Positions 55,871 through 64,000 of a stretch of 64,000 nucleotides of DNA are shown here, one piece after another; position 1 is the first letter of the stretch, and the number at the start of each line of letters is the position of its first letter. A program made the position numbers and the translations under genes. This DNA is from Thaumasiovibrio sp043421945. GTDB lineage: Bacteria; Pseudomonadota; Gammaproteobacteria; Enterobacterales; Vibrionaceae. The stretch lies in the NCBI GenBank assembly GCA_043421945.1, contig JBHOGO010000002.1, positions 62,001 to 126,000 of the forward strand. Reading direction: 5' to 3'. A model generated the notes under the pieces. The model had not been told where the DNA came from. It did no database searches and saw nothing but the letters and a program-made list of their open reading frames with translations.

Positions 55871-55883
55871 ACCGACCGTCGGT
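55871..55883. promoter_or_regulatory. palindromic TetR-type operator
   Basis: ACCGACCGTCGGT is a perfect inverted repeat around a central C. It lies between a -10-like TATACT (minus strand, 55893-55898) and the TetR start, where bound repressor would block transcription. I see it only once in the window. Confidence 0.7.
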
Positions 55884-55996
55884 ATGTAGTAAAGTATAAT
55901 CCTAAATGAACAACTAAAAGCCGCAATTTTCGTAATAAAATGTAATTTTCTCTACTGATAGACAGCCCCTAACCAAGCAGCCTGCATAGGTAAACA

Positions 55997-56474
55997 AAAG
56001 GTGAGACAGAGCAAGTTGTGGCAGCGATCACTGAAATGACTCAAACATCACGCTCTGTCTCTGACAGCCTCGAGACATCAAACCAACATACCGATGCTGC
56101 AAACAGCGAAGCAAAAAGATGTGAATCGATTGTCCACAATGCAATAACGACCGTTTCATCATTGGTAGCAGACGTTAATAAAATGGCGAACCGTATTCAA
56201 GTAATGAACACTGATACGAATGAGATCAGCAATGTATTAAACGTCATTGAAGAGATTTCTGAACAAACGAATTTATTGGCTCTCAATGCGGCAATTATGG
56301 CCGCTAGATCAGGTGAACAAGGCCGGGGGTTTGCTGTTGTTGCCAATGAAGTCCGAGCCCTTGCTGCAAGAACACAGCAAAGCACCACCGATATTTCTAG
56401 TATGCTAAGTAAGTAGCTTGATAGTGGCGAAAGACAGTGCTCGTAACGAGTACATTATCTACGTAAAATCATGA
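55997..56474 (+). pseudogene. methyl-accepting chemotaxis protein remnant
   Basis: The open part (to a TAG at 56414) encodes about 139 residues of the cytoplasmic signalling hairpin: ETEQVVAAITEMTQTS, then EEISEQTNLLALNAAI and GEQGRGFAVVANEVRALA. This is the highly conserved tip of chemoreceptors, but sensor, membrane helices and HAMP are missing. A stop (TAA) precedes it in frame at 55991. The downstream half of the hairpin seems to continue out of frame (VAKDSARNEY) after the TAG. Conserved tip positions have also changed (AAIMAARS for AAIEAARA). It is a decayed, nonfunctional gene. Confidence 0.85.
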
Positions 56475-56511
56475 ACTTGATGCTACGGTGGCCAAGTTTA
56501 AAATAGCAAAA

Positions 56512-57366
56512 TCACTCATCGTCGTTAGCCAGTGAAGAAAAAGATCTGTGACCTGCTCTATTGCTGGTCACGGCTAAATCCCGTAACAATGCCAGCATGG
56601 CAAAGAACATCATTATGGTGATTAAGATAACAACTGCACACTTAAGCAATGAAAGAGAGACAGATTTGATCAACGACGAATATGGGATTGATACCGATAT
56701 ATGATAAGGATACTTTTCTGAATATGAGACATGCCCATAAAGATTATCTAACCAATTATTGCGATCTAATTTGTTCTTGGAATGAGTTTGATAAAGAGGT
56801 GCATCAGCCTTTGTATTGAGAAAAAAAGCATAGTAAGCATCTTGCTTCTCTGGTTGTATCCATTTCCCTAGAATATATCTGGGGTTCACGTACCCAAACA
56901 TTGTCATTGTGCCAGTATGCCTACCAACAAAAAAGGACCTTTCAGGAAAATATGTTGTTTGCAAACTGGTACCAATAGCGATATTCCCCATAGAGCTTTG
57001 ATGCCAAAGTTTTTCAGGCTCCAACAAATCAATGCCACCAAATAAACTACAGGCTTTCATCACTTCAGACTGAGTATATACAACGCCTAATGCACGGGTA
57101 TTTTCACTGCGATAAGTGGCATTTTCAAATGACACGACCTGCTCTTCAGAACAAGTGGTATCGACTTCAATACTATCAAGTTCGGTAAGCACTGTACCAA
57201 TTTTAGAATCCAGCCTTTGAACCACAGCATCTGCATGAACGTCTAAATTTTTAGTCACACTATGCATTGTGAAATACAGACCATAAGTCAAGAGAATCGC
57301 ACTCAAAAACACTGCGATAGCTATCTTAACCTTATGACAAAAAGTCATTATTATTCGTTTCATCAT
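56512..57366 (-). CDS. stand-alone CSS-motif membrane sensor, no EAL domain (1)
   Basis: 284 residues. The N-terminal helix (IAIAVFLSAILLTYGLYF) and a second helix near 240-262 enclose a periplasmic CSS domain with two conserved cysteines (TTCSEEQ and KACSLFGG). In CSS-EAL phosphodiesterases such as PdeC these form a DsbA/DsbB-dependent disulfide that controls c-di-GMP hydrolysis. Here the protein stops about 25 residues after the second helix and no EAL domain follows. The start is ATG 57366; upstream starts to 57390 are less well supported. It is 48 bp after the second CSS gene. Confidence 0.82.
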   Translation of the reverse strand: MMKRIIMTFCHKVKIAIAVFLSAILLTYGLYFTMHSVTKNLDVHADAVVQRLDSKIGTVLTELDSIEVDTTCSEEQVVSFENATYRSENTRALGVVYTQSEVMKACSLFGGIDLLEPEKLWHQSSMGNIAIGTSLQTTYFPERSFFVGRHTGTMTMFGYVNPRYILGKWIQPEKQDAYYAFFLNTKADAPLYQTHSKNKLDRNNWLDNLYGHVSYSEKYPYHISVSIPYSSLIKSVSLSLLKCAVVILITIMMFFAMLALLRDLAVTSNRAGHRSFSSLANDDE

Positions 57367-57414
57367 GTTTACATCCAGCTTAGCCTTCAATATTGCATTA
57401 CCAATCCGTATAAC

Positions 57415-58311
57415 CTAGTGCTGATTAAATTTTCCACGGCTGAATTGAAAGACTGAAACAGCACCAATAGCAGCAACTAAACTCAGCGCTGCCAGGCCTA
57501 TAATCAAACGAAGAATAAACTCCACAATATGCGTCCAAATCACCGAGTAGGAAAGCATAACTGTTACCTGATAAGGGTACAGGTCAGATAAGTATTGACG
57601 TTCAATATAACGTTGATTAAGCCATTCGCTACCACCATAACTGCCTTGGTTATAACGTGTTAATATGCTCTCGTCACTGTTTAACCATTCTAATGAAATA
57701 CTAGCACTCCCATCAAACGGCTCAAGCCACCTTCCTAAAATAAACCTTGGATTAATAAATGCGAGCAACACTTTTTCCTGATTCCATTTCCCGACAACAA
57801 TTGACGCTTCATTGCGGTACTCAGCACGTGTATTTTGTGCTAAAAACACATCGCCAATTTGAGGTGAACGTGCAAATCGGCTGTCAAAATCAACAATATA
57901 CTCTCCCATTGAGCCACAAAAAGTGGTGCCTTCGCGATAAGGTTCACCAATAACAACGGTACGAATATTTAAACTAGAGTATAGAGAACGAGCTAAACGA
58001 TGCCGGTACTCTTCACTACAGGCTACGGGGATTTCAACGAAGGATAATTCATTTAAGACACTTGTTATTTCAGTATCTAATTGAGTAATCGCAACTTCGC
58101 CTTGCTTTTCCATATCCCAACAATTCAAAAGAACCTGGTAAACAACACCCAGAAGGAGTGAATATGTGAAAATAGTTAATGTATTAAATCCAAGGCTCCA
58201 TTTGGACACAGTAATGCTCTCATGTTTGATATCTATATCTGAGATAGTCACTATATCTATAAATTTAACAATCACAATAGTTAGTAATGCTTTATTGATA
58301 ATAAACCACAT
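57415..58311 (-). CDS. stand-alone CSS-motif membrane sensor, no EAL domain (2)
   Basis: 298 residues with the same plan: a hydrophobic N-terminus, a CSS-like periplasmic domain (VACSEEYRHRL and TTFCGSMGEY, plus FINPRFILGRWLEP shared with its neighbour's GYVNPRYILGKWIQP), and a C-terminal helix followed by only about 12 residues. The cytoplasmic EAL domain is again absent. The N-terminus carries two hydrophobic stretches, so the true start may be an internal GTG. The two proteins are clearly paralogous but well diverged. Confidence 0.78.
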   Translation of the reverse strand: MWFIINKALLTIVIVKFIDIVTISDIDIKHESITVSKWSLGFNTLTIFTYSLLLGVVYQVLLNCWDMEKQGEVAITQLDTEITSVLNELSFVEIPVACSEEYRHRLARSLYSSLNIRTVVIGEPYREGTTFCGSMGEYIVDFDSRFARSPQIGDVFLAQNTRAEYRNEASIVVGKWNQEKVLLAFINPRFILGRWLEPFDGSASISLEWLNSDESILTRYNQGSYGGSEWLNQRYIERQYLSDLYPYQVTVMLSYSVIWTHIVEFILRLIIGLAALSLVAAIGAVSVFQFSRGKFNQH

Positions 58312-58467
58312 TATTCACAATAAGTTAATATCTCAAAGCCCCCCACATTCACACAGAAAATACTTAACCAAGGTAATATAAAACCAATATACAACGAAAA
58401 AACAGCCGCATATAGAGTATGTCATACCTCACTCAATAGCCCACTAAGCTTTGAGGTTGAACACGCT

Positions 58468-59886
58468 TTATAGCTGTTGCACAGAAGAGGAAATCACGCT
58501 ATTCCTACCCTGTCGTTTTGCTTTGTAAAGGTTTTTATCGGCCTCTAAAATAAGTGGTGTTAGTTCATTAATGCCTGACTCACTCCCAACAACCCCAAAA
58601 CTCGCTGTGATTGAAATTTTTTTGTCATTTAGAACTAATGTTTGCATTTCCACCGAAATCCTTAGCTGCTCTGCGATGAGTGTAGCGCTTGTCAGTGAAG
58701 TATCGGGTAACCCGATAATAAACTCTTCTCCTCCATATCGGCCAAACAAATCACGCTTTCTTAGCCCTTTCAAAACAGTGTTCACAGCAGACACAATCAC
58801 ATCATCGCCAACGCTATGCCCAAACTGGTCATTAATCTTTTTGAAGTGATCAAGATCCATCATGATAATAGCATTGTGACTAAAGGGGTCCTGTAGATGC
58901 GTGAGCATTTCTTCATCAAATGAACGGCGATTAAAAATACCCGTTAATGGGTCGGTCGTTGCCATCATCCTTAATTGACCTTCCATTGCAATACGATCAG
59001 TTATATCGGTAAACGTCTGGATAATATGTATTTTAGAATCGAGTGTGACCAAACTTAACGACATGTTCGCCATAAAACTCACTTCAGAAAATGTTTTCAT
59101 CGAAATATCAATGGTAATTGGTTTTCCATCATTTACGATGCTTTGTAGTTTTTCCAAAAAGATTGCTCGGTGCTGAGTAATGAGTAGCTGTAAACAAGAT
59201 TGTCCTGTGAGAACGTCTGCAGACTGGGAAAAACACTTTGTTGCAAACTCATTAACCTGGCGAATTCGATAATCTAAATCAACAATGATAATACCCACAG
59301 GCGCAGCATTAATAACATCTTGGAGCTGACTCTGTGACCGCTGAGACTGGAGCAAAGCTTGCGCTCGTAGTTTTTCTGCAATAAAACGGTCAGTTACATT
59401 TCGAAGTGTTAAAAGAAGGCTTTTCGTATCAATCTGACGACAGCGAACTTCAAGAAAAAGAGGGTCTTCATCCTTCAATATCTGAATAACAGTATCTTGC
59501 TGCTCGCCCGTTATAATGACTTGCTTAATTAACAAGGGTAGTTCAGCACTATGCTCAACTAGCACGTGTTCAGACAATACTTCGTTTATGTTTACATCAT
59601 CAAACACATCATATAAATCACAATTGACCCTAAAGTCTCTGACAATTAATTCATCCGTAAGTAAAAAGTAACTATCAGGGATTGACTTAAGCACCCTCTG
59701 TAGATATTCATTACGTGTATTTAATTCCTCAAGACTAATATCTAAAGAGCGCTCTAATATATGATGTGCTTCATCATAGTCCCTATAAGCTTCTTCTATC
59801 AAATCGATAAAACGTTTAAAACCTGTCACTTCAGGAAGACCATGAGGGAACAGGCGGTTTAGTTGGCGCTTTAAGAGTCGATGCAT
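58468..59886 (-). CDS. PAS-GGDEF diguanylate cyclase
   Basis: 472 residues, no membrane helix. The N-terminal helical region (1-70) is followed by two PAS-like domains (about 65-165 and 185-300) and a GGDEF domain with the active site GGEEF. An I-site RxxD (RKRD) lies five residues before it, so feedback inhibition by c-di-GMP is expected. DPLTGIFNRR is intact, so it should be active. It starts 4 bp after the FIST gene, implying cotranscription and likely direct interaction. Confidence 0.93.
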   Translation of the reverse strand: MHRLLKRQLNRLFPHGLPEVTGFKRFIDLIEEAYRDYDEAHHILERSLDISLEELNTRNEYLQRVLKSIPDSYFLLTDELIVRDFRVNCDLYDVFDDVNINEVLSEHVLVEHSAELPLLIKQVIITGEQQDTVIQILKDEDPLFLEVRCRQIDTKSLLLTLRNVTDRFIAEKLRAQALLQSQRSQSQLQDVINAAPVGIIIVDLDYRIRQVNEFATKCFSQSADVLTGQSCLQLLITQHRAIFLEKLQSIVNDGKPITIDISMKTFSEVSFMANMSLSLVTLDSKIHIIQTFTDITDRIAMEGQLRMMATTDPLTGIFNRRSFDEEMLTHLQDPFSHNAIIMMDLDHFKKINDQFGHSVGDDVIVSAVNTVLKGLRKRDLFGRYGGEEFIIGLPDTSLTSATLIAEQLRISVEMQTLVLNDKKISITASFGVVGSESGINELTPLILEADKNLYKAKRQGRNSVISSSVQQL

Positions 59887-59890
59887 TCAT

Positions 59891-61018
59891 TTACTCTCTA
59901 AACGTCGTAATGGTCATTGTTTGATTATGCAATTCAGCCTCCCCTCCCTTTGTATGTGGTGCAATCTCCCCGTAAGAGTAAAATCCAGTCATGGTTGTTT
60001 GTTCACCGAGTGCAAGTTGAACCGCCTCTAATTCATCTTCGACAAGCTGCTTCAATACATGTTTACGACCTACGCAACTAATTAATAGTGCAAATTCAGC
60101 AGTCTGCTGATGGTGTGCTTTCGCCTGCTGAGCTGCATTTTCCGCACCATCGACCAATGAGTTGACCGTTGCTTTCATTAGCTGCACCTTCGCTCCTTGC
60201 GGCATATCTCCTGCATAAAATATGGAGCCATTCGCTTCATCTAAACCAACCAAGGTACGAACGAGCGTGCAATCATTCGTTTCTGAAAATAATTGCATTG
60301 GATACCGCAGCCCAGAATATGGCAACCCTGCGCTTAGCTCACCTAAATAGTTTTTATAGACCGACAATGCAGGTTCACCATCAAGCTCTATCAACTCACC
60401 ACATTTTGATTTAGTAATACATCGAACAGGGCCAAAACCTGACCAACCACCACATGAACCTACACCAATTTCTAATACTTCACTGTATAGCCCTAGAGCG
60501 ACGATTTGCTGTGTAGCAACGTTATCGTTATGAACAGTATGTGTCACTGAAAAACGAGTGTCATCACCAGCAAGTCCCCCAGTCAACAAGACATCATTAG
60601 GCAAAACCTCCTTGCACCCATTCACGAGTTCACTACCATTAATCACTACCCCTTCAGAAAGCAGCAATACAGCTTTAAGATTTTCATCTAATATCTCTGT
60701 TGAAATATCTCGTCCTAACTGCCTATAATCACAATCATTATCGAAAGTGATAGAAGCTGAACGTAGCTCTGTGTGTTCAAATTGAATGACTGTGACTACA
60801 AATTTATTTTCAAGTGCGTCTAAGCCGTATATTTCCCCCGCTGTCGTTGCTCCTAGGATATGGCTATCAGGCATACAGCTCTTTAACTCATCAAGTACCT
60901 CTAGGTGTGTGGATAGATCGCCAAAGGCAAGCACTAGCGTAGAGGAGCTGTTTAGTGAAGAAAAAGAGACATCAACAAGCCAATGACCTTGTTCCCAGCG
61001 ATTTTGCACAACTTTCAT
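59891..61018 (-). CDS. FIST-domain sensor protein (NosP-like)
   Basis: 375 residues made of FIST_N (about 25-215: LGATTAGEIYG, LSEGVVINGSELVNG, LTGGLAGDD) and FIST_C (about 220-355: ELDGEPALSVYKNYLGE, GFYSYGEI). FIST proteins are cytoplasmic ligand sensors. The NosP subgroup binds heme and nitric oxide and is encoded beside histidine kinases or cyclases. Here the neighbour 4 bp downstream is a diguanylate cyclase, which fits a NosP-cyclase pair. Heme binding is inferred from family and context only. Confidence 0.88.
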   Translation of the reverse strand: MKVVQNRWEQGHWLVDVSFSSLNSSSTLVLAFGDLSTHLEVLDELKSCMPDSHILGATTAGEIYGLDALENKFVVTVIQFEHTELRSASITFDNDCDYRQLGRDISTEILDENLKAVLLLSEGVVINGSELVNGCKEVLPNDVLLTGGLAGDDTRFSVTHTVHNDNVATQQIVALGLYSEVLEIGVGSCGGWSGFGPVRCITKSKCGELIELDGEPALSVYKNYLGELSAGLPYSGLRYPMQLFSETNDCTLVRTLVGLDEANGSIFYAGDMPQGAKVQLMKATVNSLVDGAENAAQQAKAHHQQTAEFALLISCVGRKHVLKQLVEDELEAVQLALGEQTTMTGFYSYGEIAPHTKGGEAELHNQTMTITTFRE

Positions 61019-61189
61019 TACGATACTTCTTGGTAAATAACATGAAGTAAGTGTAGGTGAATCCGCTATATTTGCTGTAAATCAAAACGAATGGGATTTA
61101 GACAGGTCTCATGAATATGTAAGCTGTTTGTCTGCTCATAAAAAACACTGAGCATTTTGAACAGCTTAATCACACTTAGGAAGATTTAA

Positions 61190-62020
61190 ATGCATGAATG
61201 GGTAGTAAGTAATGCTGATGGCTTAAGGCTGAGTTTTTTTGTTTCTGTGTTTGTGATCATGGCGGTATTAGAGCATTTCATCAAACGTCGGCAACCTGTG
61301 GCCTCTATTCCCAAAAGATGGGCTGTTAATCTCTCATTAGTTGTCGTCAACAGCGTCATTTTAAAATTGGCTCTCCCTATTCTTGCCATTGATGCCGCAC
61401 TCTTCGCATCTAGGCAAGAAGTTGGGCTGTTTAACCAACTGTCATTATGGTTACCACTGAGCATTTTAATCAGCATACTGATTATGGATATGGTGATCTA
61501 TTGGCAACATCGAATTTTTCATCGTATTCCATTGTTATGGCGTTTACATCGAGTTCACCATACAGACATAGACTTAGATGTCAGTAGTGGCGCTCGGTTC
61601 CACCCTATTGAAATTATTCTATCAATGCTCATCAAAATAAGCCTGATTGTATTGCTCGGTGTCCCGGCGGTTGCCGTCGTTATCTTTGAAATCACTCTCA
61701 ACGCTGCAGCCATGTTTAACCATGCCAATATAAAGCTGTCTGCTAAAGTCGATCCTGTTATCCGTCGTTTTATTGTCACCCCTGATATGCACCGAATCCA
61801 CCACTCCATCCACAAGAATGAGACGCACAGTAATTTTGGTTTCTTTCTAAGTTGCTGGGATCGTTGGTTTAAGAGTTACACTCCCGACTCAAAACAAACT
61901 CAAGCCAATATGACCTTAGGCTTAGAAAACTTCCGTGAACACAGTGAAATCAGTCTCGTCGCATTATTTACACAACCTTTTCGTAACAGCAAAATCAAAA
62001 ACGCTAAAAAATCAAATTAA
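61190..62020 (+). CDS. fatty-acid hydroxylase/sterol desaturase family membrane protein
   Basis: 276 residues with about four membrane helices and the histidine clusters of membrane di-iron oxygenases: YWQHRIFHRIP, HRVHHTD, NHAN and HRIHHSIH. Family members hydroxylate or desaturate lipid chains. AGGAAG precedes the ATG. Downstream, an overlapping frame at 61935-62219 has no features of a gene. Confidence 0.9.
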   Translation: MHEWVVSNADGLRLSFFVSVFVIMAVLEHFIKRRQPVASIPKRWAVNLSLVVVNSVILKLALPILAIDAALFASRQEVGLFNQLSLWLPLSILISILIMDMVIYWQHRIFHRIPLLWRLHRVHHTDIDLDVSSGARFHPIEIILSMLIKISLIVLLGVPAVAVVIFEITLNAAAMFNHANIKLSAKVDPVIRRFIVTPDMHRIHHSIHKNETHSNFGFFLSCWDRWFKSYTPDSKQTQANMTLGLENFREHSEISLVALFTQPFRNSKIKNAKKSN

Positions 62021-62457
62021 AAAACGCCTCAATGGGAGTGAGACCGCTTCTTATTCCCGATTAAGGATTTGCAACCTTACGAATAATAAGCATAACAAAT
62101 ACCATAAAGACCTCCATAAGCCACTGAAATGCAAGTTAATAAAGCCGACTAGTTTAATAGTCAACGCTGCACGATTGACTGAACAGGTTATTAATAAGCC
62201 CTTGTTTAAACTGACATAAAAAATAATTGACTATCCCACTTTGCCCTTCTACGCTTACCCATACTAGTTGCATATGAGTAACATTTTTTACATTTTAACA
62301 TGATACTCTCCGCATTTTATGGGCATAAAAATGTGAGCAATGTCTATCATTCAATTGTTGATGACTCAGTAAACTAGAAACTGAGGTAAGCGCTTTAGTA
62401 TGATTATTCTCATAAATGTTACACTATTCTAAATTGTGATATAAAGTAGGACGCTTT
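62021..62457. other. intergenic region without recognised gene
   Basis: About 437 bp, AT-rich. A longer plus-strand frame runs into it from inside the hydroxylase gene, but its composition (Lys/Asn/Leu rich, no ribosome binding site) does not look like protein. AGGA at its end serves the small membrane protein gene. Confidence 0.3.
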
Positions 62458-62667
62458 ATGATTCGCCAGTATGCAAAATTTTCGCATTACCACCCATGGA
62501 CACACCGGATACTGCTCTTAATCAGTATCGCTATCTTTGCAGTTAGTACGTTTATGCTACTTGTTAAGAGCGAGGTTATCTTTGGGCTAGGGCTTATTGC
62601 ACTTTTTTTCCCCCTTATCCTATTTTCAAAAGCATCTGACTACCGTAGAAAATTTTTCTCTCACTAG
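62458..62667 (+). CDS. small two-helix membrane protein
   Basis: 69 residues from ATG 62458 with AGGA about seven bases upstream. Two hydrophobic segments (RILLLISIAIFAVSTFMLL and VIFGLGLIALFFPLILF) are joined by a short charged link. Both ends are basic and histidine-rich (HYHPW, RRKFFSH). The family is not recognised. Confidence 0.6.
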   Translation: MIRQYAKFSHYHPWTHRILLLISIAIFAVSTFMLLVKSEVIFGLGLIALFFPLILFSKASDYRRKFFSH

Positions 62668-62784
62668 CTTCCTATGAAGGAACTCAATTCAAGAGAAATT
62701 CTGTTGTTATCTATATGCCGTAAATTGTTCACATAACCGTCTTATGATGACGATTATGATGAATTACTATCACCGACGGTTTTG

Positions 62785-63648
62785 ATGAAAAAACTCAAAC
62801 GATACCAATATGAGCGCTATGCTATTTTGTGCTTGGAATCGTACCCATCTACGTTTGACCATCAACTCTATGGTTTCGCAAAATACGGTAGGCAAGACAT
62901 TGCCGACCGCGAGGGAAAAACGATTATACGTGTCCTTTGGGGAGAAAGTGGGGATGCCGTTGTTGTATTCAGAGGTTCAAATTCACTCAAAGACTGGTTG
63001 ATCAATTTTGCTTTAATTCCTAAAAAGATCCCAATGAGTACCCAGCGTCGAACTTATGGTTTTGTTCATTGGGGTTTTCACTATTTACTCAACCAGCCAA
63101 GTCACGCTCCAAATCTTAGCTATCAAAGTCAACCAACATCAATGCCAGATACTCAAGTCCTTGAGTATCTGCAGTCTCAAGAAAGAGAGCTATTAGGGGA
63201 AGAGACTGTTTACAAGCACTTAATAAATGTACTGGCTCCAATCATTCAGTCTGGCAGAAAAGTTTCATTTACAGGCCACTCATCTGGTGGCTCTATGGCT
63301 GTTATTGCCGCGGAGTTAATGCAAGAATCCTACCCCAATGCCATTAAACGTGTTGTCACCTTTGGTCAACCCGCCACTGGCTTCTGGAGTTTCAAACAAG
63401 GCTACTCACTAGAAAAAATCACTTATCGTATTAGTTGTGATATTGATATTGTCACTTTTTTGCCAGCAATCCCCTTCTTATATTGGCACGTCGGTAAGTT
63501 GCTTTGGCTTCATAATGGACGTATCTATGAAAATATTGGGACACCATTACGCCTCTATCTTTCATTACGAAGCTGGCTTTTCCGTCCAATTGCCTACCAC
63601 TACATGGAGAAGTATATTCGCCGAAAAAACTATTTTGACCGTCATTAG
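62785..63648 (+). CDS. class 3 lipase family protein
   Basis: 287 residues. VVVFRGSNSLKDWLINF gives the oxyanion-loop FRG(S/T) motif of class 3 lipases. SFTGHSSGGSMA is the nucleophile elbow, and catalytic Asp and His follow (DIDIVTFLP; a His in YWHVG or nearby). No signal peptide is present. ATG 62785 is used; a TTG directly before it is the alternative. Confidence 0.87.
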   Translation: MKKLKRYQYERYAILCLESYPSTFDHQLYGFAKYGRQDIADREGKTIIRVLWGESGDAVVVFRGSNSLKDWLINFALIPKKIPMSTQRRTYGFVHWGFHYLLNQPSHAPNLSYQSQPTSMPDTQVLEYLQSQERELLGEETVYKHLINVLAPIIQSGRKVSFTGHSSGGSMAVIAAELMQESYPNAIKRVVTFGQPATGFWSFKQGYSLEKITYRISCDIDIVTFLPAIPFLYWHVGKLLWLHNGRIYENIGTPLRLYLSLRSWLFRPIAYHYMEKYIRRKNYFDRH

Positions 63649-63660
63649 CGCAAAGGCTAG

Positions 63661-64000
63661 CTAGGAAAAATCTGTCTGGGTATATTTATTCTCACTATCC
63701 GCAATCACTTTCAACTGAATCACTTCTAGTTCTCGTTCTGCATCTTCAGCTCGTGCATTTGCACGAGATAGTGCCTGATTTGAAGCACTTACCGTCGCTT
63801 CTAGCGCACTTAACTTAGCAACGAGCCCATCAACTTCAGTTTGTTTGGCAGAAATTTTTGATGCTTGAGTTTGAATCTGTATTTTCTTCAGTTTCTGATA
63901 TTCAAGCTGTAACGCCGTTATCTGCTTTTGGTGTTGCTCGCTTAGAAATTTGAATTGCTGTCCCTGTGTTTCTTTCTGCTCTTGAAGCTTGGCTTCAAGT
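63661..64000 (-). CDS. coiled-coil protein, C-terminal end (5' end beyond window)
   Basis: The frame is open from the window edge to a TAG at 63661, 112 codons visible. It is strongly heptad-patterned and Gln/Lys/Glu/Ala-rich (EYQKLKKIQIQTQ, LVAKLSALEATVSASNQ, ARAEDAERELEVIQ), ending TQTDFS. It is a long coiled coil of unknown function. No start codon in the visible part is likely to be the real one. It is convergent with the lipase gene. Confidence 0.7.
   Translation of the reverse strand, partial: LEAKLQEQKETQGQQFKFLSEQHQKQITALQLEYQKLKKIQIQTQASKISAKQTEVDGLVAKLSALEATVSASNQALSRANARAEDAERELEVIQLKVIADSENKYTQTDFS

Noticed and set aside
61935..62219. Plus-strand 94-residue frame at the end of the hydroxylase gene
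   Set aside because: It begins inside the hydroxylase coding region in another frame and has the composition of translated AT-rich non-coding DNA.
1..64000. Prophage, insertion sequence or integron
   Set aside because: No transposase, integrase, phage structural gene or attC-like array was seen on either strand.

Overview
The window is chromosomal DNA of a gamma-proteobacterium, most likely a member of the Vibrionaceae (Vibrio or a close relative). Gene content and order point there: thrS-infC-rpmI-rplT, pheST, ihfA and btuCD in the enterobacterial/vibrio order, ribE divergent from norM, a family I recall mainly from Vibrio (DUF2947-like), CSS-motif sensors, a GGDEF protein, a FIST protein, and AT-rich intergenic DNA. 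This is inference from content, not a database match. I see no tRNA, rRNA, CRISPR array, insertion sequence or prophage.

Region by region. 1-8010 (minus) is the N-terminal 2,670 codons of a giant repetitive surface adhesin. It has a LapA-type retention module, a TAAG cleavage motif, 17 units of exactly 315 bp, and an assembly gap inside near-identical 312-bp repeats. 8.5-12.4 kb holds a Tat-exported HiPIP, a DsbA-family thiol protein, btuD, btuC and astE. 12.6-20.3 kb is the information-processing block ihfA, pheT, pheS, rplT, rpmI, infC (AUU start) and thrS, all minus strand with clear terminators. 20.6-30.7 kb is a housekeeping stretch: fructosamine kinase family, CPXCG protein, ribE/norM, hydrolase, NYN protein, LpxH-like phosphoesterase and ydiJ. 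31.3-33.2 kb has a FadL porin behind a FadR-like site and a DUF2947-like gene. 34.3-42.9 kb carries two complete, paralogous, convergent general L-amino-acid ABC transporter operons (aapJQMP), each with a sigma-54-type promoter. 43.6-49.4 kb has yccA, tusE, acylphosphatase, a YcdX-type PHP phosphatase, an orphan sensor kinase and an LDH-like dehydrogenase.

49.7-55.9 kb is a compact six-gene operon headed by a TetR regulator with a 13-bp palindromic operator. It encodes a LolA-like periplasmic carrier, two FtsX/LolCE-type permeases, a LolD-type ATPase and an outer-membrane beta-barrel. Together these could form an envelope-spanning route for a lipidated or hydrophobic cargo and are my best candidate for an undescribed system. 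56-61 kb is a signalling island: a decayed chemoreceptor fragment, two tandem CSS-domain sensors that lack the usual EAL domain, a PAS-GGDEF cyclase with an intact I-site, and a FIST (NosP-like) sensor 4 bp upstream of it. 61.2-64 kb has a fatty-acid hydroxylase/sterol-desaturase family protein, a small membrane protein, a class-3 lipase and the C-terminal end of a coiled-coil protein.

Start sites were adjusted where a Shine-Dalgarno sequence or family length favoured an internal start (HiPIP, btuC, pheS, ihfA, rpmI, infC, norM, fadL, aapJ-2, acylphosphatase, TetR, the sensor kinase and others).
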